A stretch of DNA of 9,075 bases from Bacillota bacterium (lineage in GTDB: Bacteria; Bacillota; Bacilli; Bacillales_B; DSM-18226), in the NCBI GenBank assembly GCA_030705665.1, contig JAUZQA010000133.1, positions 1-9,075 on the forward strand, read 5' to 3'. This document shows positions 1 through 6,200 of this stretch, one piece after another. The position numbers and the translations under genes are program-made. The notes under the pieces were generated by a model. That model made no database searches and was not told the DNA's origin. It was given only the letters and a program-made list of their open reading frames with translations. The number at the start of each line of letters is the position of its first letter. Within the stretch, counting starts at the first letter, position 1.

Positions 1-2
1 TT

Positions 3-326
3 AGGGCATCGCTCCAGTCGAATGTTTTATTTTCAAGTAACGTATTTATTGCACTGTTCATTACATCAGTATTTGCAACTGCGTTAGCCTTTTTAGCGCA
101 AACAAATTTCCAAAAATTCACTACTACAACGAGAGTAGCATTGATTTTTGCGATGGAACCAGTATTTGCAGCTATTACAGGGTTTATTTGGGCAAATGAC
201 CGTTTAACTTTAACGGCTATATTTGGCTGTATTCTTATTTTTTTAGGAATGATCTTTGCAGAAATGCCTTATAAAAAAATGATATCCCCCCAAAAAATAG
301 TACAAAGAGAGAGGAAAACCTCGTAA
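3..326 (+). CDS. EamA/DMT-family transporter, C-terminal part (5' truncated by window edge)
   Basis: The frame is open from the left edge to a TAA at 324-326 and gives the last 107 residues of an integral membrane protein; the start lies outside the window. Three hydrophobic segments are visible, at roughly residues 12-33, 47-67 and 74-92 of the fragment. The middle one carries the EPVFA signature typical of the second EamA repeat in drug/metabolite transporter proteins, and the last ends in a short basic tail. The usual GE-L motif after EPVFA reads NDRL here. Family members are inner-membrane exporters or permeases for metabolites, amino acids or drugs; the substrate cannot be told from this fragment. 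The gene converges on the minus-strand gene at 371-643 and shares its terminator. The ATG at codon 47 of the fragment is internal and not a start. Confidence 0.85.
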   Translation, partial: RASLQSNVLFSSNVFIALFITSVFATALAFLAQTNFQKFTTTTRVALIFAMEPVFAAITGFIWANDRLTLTAIFGCILIFLGMIFAEMPYKKMISPQKIVQRERKTS

Positions 327-334
327 TTATGCAT

Positions 335-377
335 GGTATAAAAATAACTCCCTGTTTCAGGGAGTTATTCTTATACC
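335..377. terminator. Bidirectional hairpin terminator between convergent genes
   Basis: A near-perfect inverted repeat pairs 335-354 with 358-377, with one mismatch (A342 against C370) and a TTT loop. The GC-rich core is CTCCCTG/CAGGGAG. On the plus strand the core is followed by TTATTCTTAT, on the minus strand by TTATTTTTAT, so it can end both the EamA transcript and the opposing transcript. The outer arm covers the stop codon and last codons of the 371-643 gene. Confidence 0.85.
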
Positions 378-643
378 ATCGCAAGCAATGATTTTTCTTT
401 TACATATTTTAGTGCTGCATTTCTTGTTTTTATTTTATTTGCTGTCAGGGTCTCAAGCAAAGAAAGATAAAAACTTCCATCAAAGCCTTTTTGTGCTTTC
501 AATGTTAGCTCTATTGCTGTATTGATGATTTCGTCAGGGGCATTTGTATAGTGTCTGCCAAAATAAATAAAGCCGATTGCATCCTCATGCAATTGAAAAC
601 CTTTGCCACGTAAATCATGTAAGTAATCTTCCACTGTCCGCAA
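371..643 (-). CDS. Conserved small protein of unknown function (90 aa, possibly DUF6123-like)
   Basis: This 90-residue soluble protein has no signal peptide, no membrane segment and no catalytic motif that I can name. It looks mainly helical, with an aromatic-rich patch IGFIYFGRHYTN at residues 24-35 followed by an amphipathic run to the basic C-terminus. From memory it resembles a short Bacillales family labelled DUF6123, but this is not certain. The start is a TTG at 643, chosen because GGGAGAGGA at 652-660 sits 8 nt upstream. The gene lies 38 bp downstream of the YuiD-like gene on the same strand, so the two are probably cotranscribed, and it ends inside the shared terminator hairpin. No function is inferred. 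Confidence 0.75.
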   Translation of the reverse strand: MRTVEDYLHDLRGKGFQLHEDAIGFIYFGRHYTNAPDEIINTAIELTLKAQKGFDGSFYLSLLETLTANKIKTRNAALKYVKEKSLLAMV

Positions 644-651
644 GATGAAAA

Positions 652-660
652 TCCTCTCCC
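652..660 (-). promoter_or_regulatory. Ribosome binding site fixing a TTG start
   Basis: Minus-strand GGGAGAGGA lies 8 nt before TTG at 643-641. No in-frame ATG occurs near the N-terminus. An alternative GTG three codons further in would be about 17 nt from this site, so TTG is preferred. Confidence 0.7.
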
Positions 661-681
661 AAATAATCTAAAGTAGTCTAA

Positions 682-1173
682 TTAAAATCTTACTCGAAAT
701 TTGGTTTGTTTTCTATTCTTTTTCGTACATAAATGGCCGATAATCCCTACAACACTTCCTAATATAGCACCGCCCAATACTTCATTTGGTTCATGTCCAA
801 GCATTTCCTTTAATTTTTTTGGCGTTTTTTCTTTGAACTCAACCTTTTCCTTATTTGAAATCTTCTCTACCAAGTCATCTAATGAATTAACTTTTAATGT
901 AAGTTCTCCTGTTTGCCTGCGGATTCCTTGTGCATCATACATGACAATCAGCCCATAGATCAGTGACAGTGCAAAATCAAATGTCGGCAATCCTTTGCGT
1001 AAAGCAATGTATGTTGTCAGCGATGATACTCCAGCAGAATGGGAGCTTGGCATGCCTCCAGTTTGAAAAAATAATTCCGGCCTCCATTCTTTCTTTTTAA
1101 AATAATGAATAGGAATTTTCAAACCCTGTGCCAAGCCGATACTAAAAAGAGCCAAGTATACTCCTTTGTTCAT
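682..1173 (-). CDS. yuiD: Divergent PAP2-family membrane protein (YuiD-like, DUF212)
   Basis: This 163-residue protein belongs to the DUF212/divergent PAP2 family, distantly related to acid phosphatases and vanadium haloperoxidases. Signature segments are GGMPSSHSA at residues 39-47 (counterpart of the PAP2 PSGH motif), MYDAQGIRRQTGE at 78-90, and LGHEPNEVLGG at 125-135 with a candidate catalytic His127. Hydrophobic segments near residues 4-20, 64-79 and 132-148 suggest a small membrane protein, with a very basic tail (KKNRKQTKFRVRF). The substrate is unknown; a lipid or isoprenoid phosphate is plausible for the superfamily. The start is ATG at 1173, because AGAGGTGAG at 1178-1186 is its ribosome binding site and a GTG at 1182 lies inside that site. 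It is divergent from sspL and precedes the 90-residue gene. Confidence 0.9.
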   Translation of the reverse strand: MNKGVYLALFSIGLAQGLKIPIHYFKKKEWRPELFFQTGGMPSSHSAGVSSLTTYIALRKGLPTFDFALSLIYGLIVMYDAQGIRRQTGELTLKVNSLDDLVEKISNKEKVEFKEKTPKKLKEMLGHEPNEVLGGAILGSVVGIIGHLCTKKNRKQTKFRVRF

Positions 1174-1177
1174 CTTT

Positions 1178-1186
1178 CTCACCTCT
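1178..1186 (-). promoter_or_regulatory. Ribosome binding site fixing the ATG of the YuiD-like gene
   Basis: Minus-strand AGAGGTGAG ends 4 nt before ATG at 1173-1171. The upstream in-frame GTG at 1182-1180 is part of this purine-rich element and so cannot itself be the initiation codon served by it. Confidence 0.75.
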
Positions 1187-1229
1187 AGTAATATTGTTCA
1201 GAAAGAAGTGTTTAATTATTCTGCATGGA

Positions 1230-1236
1230 AATACTA
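1230..1236 (+). promoter_or_regulatory. Possible sigma-G -10 element for sspL
   Basis: AATACTA differs at one position from the forespore sigma-G -10 consensus CATACTA and lies 22 nt before the start codon. The best upstream candidate, TGTTTA at 1209-1214, is only 15 bp away and matches the -35 poorly. The call rests mainly on SspL being a known sigma-G product in B. subtilis. Confidence 0.35.
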
Positions 1237-1258
1237 ACAATCATGGGAGGTGAACCTA

Positions 1259-1396
1259 ATGGGCAAAAAAGGTGGAGCAAGCAGGGGAGTAAAAGCACCA
1301 GGAGTAAACCCGCAAGGATACGGACAGGATGCAGAATTCTCTCGTGAGCCAAAAAGTAAATTAGAAAATGCCGCAAAAAAGAAGAATACAAAATAA
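1259..1396 (+). CDS. sspL: Small acid-soluble spore protein L (SspL)
   Basis: This 45-residue, lysine- and glycine-rich protein matches the minor small acid-soluble spore protein SspL. The diagnostic parts are the central GVNPQGYGQD (compare GVTPQGD in B. subtilis as I recall it) and the C-terminal EPKSKLENAAKKKNTK, matching the family pattern PKTELEERAKKSNT. Family members are made in the forespore under sigma-G and packed in the spore core; their individual role is unclear. The ATG at 1259 is preceded by GGGAGGTGA at 1245-1253, an excellent ribosome binding site. AATACTA at 1230-1236 resembles the sigma-G -10 consensus CATACTA, but no good -35 sits at the right distance. The gene faces ypcP, consistent with the sspL-ypcP neighbourhood I recall from B. 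subtilis. Confidence 0.93.
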   Translation: MGKKGGASRGVKAPGVNPQGYGQDAEFSREPKSKLENAAKKKNTK

Positions 1397-1455
1397 TAAA
1401 GAAAACTCTCCAATTGGTGAGCCCCTAGGGCGAAGACAGTAGTTGCAATATGCAA

Positions 1456-1479
1456 AAGGCTGCCCTGATGGACAGCCTT
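1456..1479. terminator. Terminator shared by ypcP and sspL
   Basis: AAGGCTGCC at 1456-1464 pairs with GGACAGCCTT at 1470-1479, with a single bulged base and a CTGAT loop. On the minus strand it begins 8 nt after the ypcP stop and its stem runs into TTTTG. On the plus strand it lies about 60 nt after the sspL stop and is followed by TATTAAGG, so termination there is likely weaker. Confidence 0.75.
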
Positions 1480-1486
1480 ATTAAGG

Positions 1487-2380
1487 TTAAGAAACAAAAT
1501 CGGCTTCTTGTGGAAAAACACGGTGCAAGCCTCTAAGCTCCAATTGAGTAAACATGTCAAATACTTTTTCTTTTTCAATGGTAAGTTTCGCTTCATCCAG
1601 ACTGCATGAAACCGGTACATCACAACGGATCTTCGCAAGTTTTCTTGATAGGTGCAGCATTTCAAGGTCTTGCTCTATTTTTGTTTTATTTCCTTTTGAA
1701 AGTTTATCTAAATTTGAAATAATCCCTTCAATATGCCCATATTCCTGCAAGAGCTTTAATGCCGTCTTTTCACCAATCCCTTTGACACCTGGATAGTTAT
1801 CACTAGGATCTCCCATCAAGGCCTTTAAATCGACCATTTGTTGTGGGTTAATGCCTTTATTCTCATAGAAAGTCTCCGGGGTATGAACTTGATAATTTCC
1901 ATATCCCTTTTTCAATAAAATCACCGAGATATTTTCATCTAGCAACTGAAGGATATCCTGGTCACCCGTTAGGATCGATACATTGGACGCTGATTTTGCT
2001 TGATTAGCGATCGTTCCAATACAGTCATCTGCTTCAAACCCTAACAAGCCAATATTTGGGATATCAAATGCCGAAACAACCTCTTTTACTAGATCAAATT
2101 GAGGAATCAATTCGATCGGTGCTTCCCCTCGATTTGCTTTATAGCCATCATATAGTTCCGATCGGAATGTTTTACTTCCCATATCCCAGCAAGTGACAAG
2201 ATGGGTTGGCTTAAATGAAGAAATAGCTGTCATTAGATGTTTAACGAAACCATAAATTGCATTTGTAGGTGTTCCTTTTGAATTAATCATAAATTGCCCT
2301 GTTACAGCAGTAGCATAATAAGCACGAAACAATAGCGCCATGCCGTCAACAAGCAATAAGGAAGGCTTTTGTTTTTGCAA
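1487..2380 (-). CDS. ypcP: 5'-3' exonuclease YpcP (stand-alone Pol I-type 5' nuclease)
   Basis: This 297-residue protein equals the N-terminal 5' nuclease (FEN-like) domain of DNA polymerase I without the polymerase. The metal-binding acids are in place: Asp12 in LLLVDG, Asp66 in CWDMGSKTFR, Glu116/Asp118/Asp119 in GFEADDCIG, Asp140/Asp142 in LTGDQD and Asp191/Asp194 in MGDPSDNYPGVKGIG, which opens the helix-3-turn-helix (about 194-212). The arch-region motif YKANRGE is at 80-86. In B. subtilis, YpcP overlaps with the 5' nuclease of PolA in removing RNA primers and flaps. The start is the TTG at 2380, served by AGGAGG at 2388-2393 with a 7-nt spacer; the longer frame from 2443 would begin inside a stem-loop upstream of the ribosome binding site. 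Transcription probably starts near 2417. Confidence 0.95.
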   Translation of the reverse strand: MQKQKPSLLLVDGMALLFRAYYATAVTGQFMINSKGTPTNAIYGFVKHLMTAISSFKPTHLVTCWDMGSKTFRSELYDGYKANRGEAPIELIPQFDLVKEVVSAFDIPNIGLLGFEADDCIGTIANQAKSASNVSILTGDQDILQLLDENISVILLKKGYGNYQVHTPETFYENKGINPQQMVDLKALMGDPSDNYPGVKGIGEKTALKLLQEYGHIEGIISNLDKLSKGNKTKIEQDLEMLHLSRKLAKIRCDVPVSCSLDEAKLTIEKEKVFDMFTQLELRGLHRVFPQEADFVS

Positions 2381-2387
2381 CGATATT

Positions 2388-2393
2388 CCTCCT
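2388..2393 (-). promoter_or_regulatory. Ribosome binding site fixing the TTG start of ypcP
   Basis: A perfect AGGAGG on the minus strand, 7 nt before TTG at 2380-2378. No ATG is available at that spacing. The ATG at 2443 has no such site and lies upstream of the likely transcription start. Confidence 0.85.
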
Positions 2394-2412
2394 AAAATGA
2401 TGTTTAAAAATA

Positions 2413-2444
2413 AATGCTTTCCTATTATACCATAGGAAAGCATT
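2413..2444 (-). terminator. Stem-loop terminator of the dynA-nucleotidyltransferase unit
   Basis: A perfect 13-bp stem pairs 2413-2425 with 2432-2444 around a 6-nt loop. On the minus strand it begins 17 nt after the nucleotidyltransferase stop and is followed by TATTTTT, the form of a Rho-independent terminator. The stem is AT-rich at its ends, with GC pairs in the middle. The same DNA contains the apparent ypcP promoter -10 box. Confidence 0.75.
2424..2432 (-). promoter_or_regulatory. Extended -10 promoter for ypcP
   Basis: On the minus strand this reads TGGTATAAT, a consensus -10 box with the TGn extension. The -35 region 17 bp upstream is poor, as is common when the TGn extension is present. 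The predicted start near 2417 would give a leader of about 37 nt carrying the AGGAGG. The box spans the loop and one arm of the terminator stem. Confidence 0.6.
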
Positions 2445-2461
2445 CATAATCGGAAGCCTTT

Positions 2462-3202
2462 TTAAATCCCGAAAATTTCCCATATCCACGCATCAAGTAT
2501 CTCGGATGATGACTTTATCATTGGAATATCGCTATGTTCATTAGTTTCTTTAAACGATAACTGCAAAAGCTCAGTGATCGAAACCACTTCAGTATCAGTC
2601 AAAAGCTTGTTATTTCTCTTAGCTTCCGCTATGGCATCATAGGCTGCATACAGATTGGGATGGATTGTTTTGGCAATCTCGATCAATGTACATGGTGATG
2701 CAACTGTTTTTGTATTTGCCAGGCCAACTCTTATTAGTTCGGCACGCAGCGCCTGAAGTAATTGCTTTTGTTTTTTCAGCGAAAAACTCCCTTTGGAGCT
2801 TTCGCTGACATTACGTTTGCATAGTGACCCATAATGTTTAAATAATGAAAAGGGGGAATAAGCTGATTCAATTACCCTTTTAAGTTTTTGTGAAAACTCA
2901 CTTGTTTCAATATAAATGATCGGTGAATATACCCACTCATAAATACTGGGATTCGATTTAGCAATAAGTTCGAATGCTTTAAATATGTCGTAGCCGCTTG
3001 CATCGAATGGTGATTGAAAATCGATAACCTGTTTAGCTTTATTTAAGGTTAAATAATTTTTTAAGCTATGATACCGATAGATAAAGCGAATATCAAAGTC
3101 TGAATAGGGATTTGCCAGCCCCCATGCTCTGCTCCCAGCTTCACAAGCAAAAAGAATATCCAATTCGTATTCTTGCTCAATACTTGAAAGCCAATCCTTC
3201 AC
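2462..3202 (-). CDS. Polymerase-beta-fold nucleotidyltransferase (COG3541/RlaP type)
   Basis: This 246-residue protein has the nucleotidyltransferase signature GSRAWGLANPYSDFDIRFIY at residues 23-42: the Gly-Ser of the nucleotide-binding turn, then the metal-binding Asp35 and Asp37. A second conserved block at 66-90 has the pattern FDASGYDIFKAFELIAK followed by NPSIYEW, characteristic of the COG3541/RlaP family (B. subtilis YcgL relatives). The rest is a helical C-terminal domain. Family members are predicted to transfer a nucleoside monophosphate and some lie in RNA-repair operons; the target here is unknown. The start is GTG at 3202 with AAAGGATG at 3211-3218 as ribosome binding site. It begins 16 bp after the dynA stop on the same strand, so the two are probably cotranscribed, and it ends just before a terminator. 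A tRNA or RNA substrate is inference only. Confidence 0.88.
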   Translation of the reverse strand: MKDWLSSIEQEYELDILFACEAGSRAWGLANPYSDFDIRFIYRYHSLKNYLTLNKAKQVIDFQSPFDASGYDIFKAFELIAKSNPSIYEWVYSPIIYIETSEFSQKLKRVIESAYSPFSLFKHYGSLCKRNVSESSKGSFSLKKQKQLLQALRAELIRVGLANTKTVASPCTLIEIAKTIHPNLYAAYDAIAEAKRNNKLLTDTEVVSITELLQLSFKETNEHSDIPMIKSSSEILDAWIWEIFGI

Positions 3203-3218
3203 ACCGATTTCATCCTTT

Positions 3219-6200
3219 TTATAATTTGGTTAATTCTTGTTTGATTTCCAATAGTTTTTCAGTTGGAACTCCACCGTCAAGTGCTGAAAGCAGCCCTAGA
3301 TAGAAGTCATCTGTTTCCTCCATTATTTGTGCTGTCAGTTGTACAAATACGTCTTCAATTACAGCATTGTAGAGTCCAATGGCCCTTTCTTTTTCAGCTT
3401 TTAAATACTCATCGGCTGGTGAAGTTAGGACTCGGTTAAGCTCATCACTCATTAATTTTTTCTCATTTTTTTCAAAGAAGGATCTTGGATTTTTAAAATA
3501 ACTCATTGCCTTTGTGAACAAACCAAAATTGATATCTTTAAAAGCAGTTTCAAATTGAATCTCTTGTTTATTCGTAAATTCAAAGATTGAAAAAGATAAA
3601 TCCTGGTTTACATTTTGAAGTTCGTTTACCAGTGCTTCTTGATATTGCGCTATTACTTTTTCTGTAAAGCGATCAAGTCTAACGGTTGTCGCTCTCATTT
3701 CCTGGGCAAAGTCATAGCCAATCTCCTCAAGAAATTCGGAAAGTGAATCTTGTAATGCTTTTTTAAGATTCCGTCCATCATCACGTAATACAGCAGGATT
3801 AAAGGCTTCTTTAAAGAAGTCCCCAAATCGGAAAAATACCCTTTGTTTAATATAGTAAACCAATTCTTCAGTTTCCTGCGAGAGACGTTTTTGCAGACTC
3901 TCAGCTCTTTGCTGCTTAATAATCGACTGAATCTTTGCTTTCTCTGCTTCCATATGCTCCCGTTTTTGAAGCTTGACTGCAGCATCCTCTTTTGCACTCT
4001 CAATTAGCTTGCCCACTAATTGACTGACACGATGCAGTTCATTTTCTGACGAGGCCATTGCCATGTTGGCTAAGTCATTTGCAATAAAATGATAAAAAGC
4101 TTGCTCAAATTGACCCATGCCAGATTTTGGAGTATCTGTCTTCTCTTGTTTTTCCTTTAATGCATTCAAACTCGATAACGGATATAAATGCGGATTTCTC
4201 ACTCCATATTTAATGAGTTGATCATGAACATACTCTATTACCGTATTTTTCTCTTCCTCACTGTCAGATAGGTCAATCGCGTTAATAATAAAGAACATTT
4301 TATCTAATTGGAAGGAATCCTTAACACGCCCAAGCTGAATTAAAAACTCTCTGTCAGCTTTTGAAAAAGCATGGTTGTAATAGGTAACAAAAAGAATTGC
4401 ATCGGAATTTTTGATGAAATCAAACGCTACATTCGTATGGCGCGCATTTATGGAATCGGCTCCTGGAGTATCTACTAATGTAATCCCTTTTCGGGTTAAT
4501 TCACAATCATAATAAAGATCAATCCATTCAACAAAGCATGATTTCTCTTCTTTAGCAACAAAGTCACTAAATTCAGCAATTGTTGTTTCAATGATTTGGC
4601 CCAACTGATTACTGAAGGCTTGATAGCCTTTCTTAAATGCCTGTAAAAAAGTATAATTTGTCTTTTCTGTCGCACCTTCTTGACCTGCTTGGCCGCTTAT
4701 TTTTTCAATATTTGTTAATGCATCATTAAAGTTTTCCGCTTTCAAATCAAATATTTTTAAAGCGCGATTAATATCATCAAGCATTGCTTGCCCTTCTTTT
4801 AGCTTTACATGTACAGTTCCATGATGATAAGAATCGTTTACAGGTTTAATTTTATTGATTGCAGCTGTTGTTGGATTCGGTGAAACGGGCAGCACCTTTT
4901 CGCCAATTAAGGCATTTGCAAACGAAGATTTGCCAGCACTGAACGCCCCAAATAAAGCGACAGTAAAGCCTTTATGATCCAATCGTTCTGCTTTTTCGAT
5001 TAACTCATGAGAAATCTTATTAAATCCAGGGAGTCCATTAACGAGCTTTGCCGTTTTCTTCAGCTTGCCGGCAATATCCTTCATTCGCTCAGTCGGGTCT
5101 ACTGAAACTTGTTCTTCTTTTTTATCGTGATTAATCGGTTGTAAAATTGGCTGTTTCTCTTCTTTTTTAACAGTTTTTATTTCTTCTCCATAAACTACTT
5201 CGAATTCCTCTTCCGTTGGTTTAAACAGATTAAATGGATCCTTCTCCACCAAGGCTGACTGCGAGAAAAGTTTTTCAAGATTAGCCTGTTGTTGTACTTG
5301 GTCCGCCTCTGATTTTTTTATGTTTTCGTATGCTTTGATATATCTTTCCAAGCTTTTCGATCTTGTTGCTAATTTTTCCTGTACAGCTTCATTTTTAGCC
5401 TTTATTGCATCGATAATATTCGTTTTACATGTAGCTATAGCATTTTTAGCTACCCGTTTAATTTCATTTACTACATCTTCCGTATAATTCAAGACATATT
5501 CACCTGACAAGCGGGCACCTGTTTTTACAGCATGTTCTAATAATTCACTTGAAAAATGAACGCTGAGACTTTGTGCATCAGATAATAATTCCTGGTTCTC
5601 AATGCGTTTATCCTTTATGAGCTTTAGCAAAAACTCACGCAAATGCCATTCTACCTGTGTTTTTGTTTTTTCAAGGATATCCTGATAAAAGAGATCAAGT
5701 CTCTCCTGCTTGGCATCTAATGTCTTTTGTTTAGTAAAAAGAAATCCAACCTTAAAATCAGGCTGACATGATTCCAAATAGGATTCTGCTAATTCCCGTG
5801 TTTGAAAAGGCATTAAATAGGCATTTTTCATAATTTGATTAACCTCTGCATCAAATTCGATTTCCGCCTTTTCTACGCCATTACCTAAAGCCTGCACCTC
5901 ATCAGTTAATTCATGATAATTTTTTGCTAAATTGGCTTGCTCTTCGATTGTCAGTTCATTTAGGATTTCCTTGAATGGTGCAATTTCCTGTTCATTCGTT
6001 TTCTTTTTTACATCAAAATGATCCTTCATGAGCTTTTGTAAGGAGTGATAAATGGATTGTAAAAGCAATTGATCTCGCTCTTTTAATCTCTCCTCCAAAA
6101 AATTGTGTAACTGGACAAATTGATTAAATTCATGATCTTTTTTCTTTAATGTAGTATAAAATATATCAGCTGGTTTTACCCCCCAGGATGAGAATGAATC

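Noticed and set aside
141..326. A separate 61-codon gene starting at the ATG at 141
   Set aside because: The frame stays open to the left edge and encodes further EamA transmembrane sequence, so the ATG is an internal methionine.
1174..1182. GTG start adding MRK to the YuiD-like protein
   Set aside because: That GTG is part of the AGAGGTGAG ribosome binding site; ATG at 1173 is correctly spaced.
1234..1665. Minus-strand open frame of 143 codons across sspL and the end of ypcP
   Set aside because: Antisense to sspL and out of frame with ypcP; no family resemblance and low-complexity translation.
3695..4003. Minus-strand frame of 102 codons inside dynA
   Set aside because: A shadow of the dynA reading frame with Lys/Arg/Ser-rich frame-shifted composition and no ribosome binding site.
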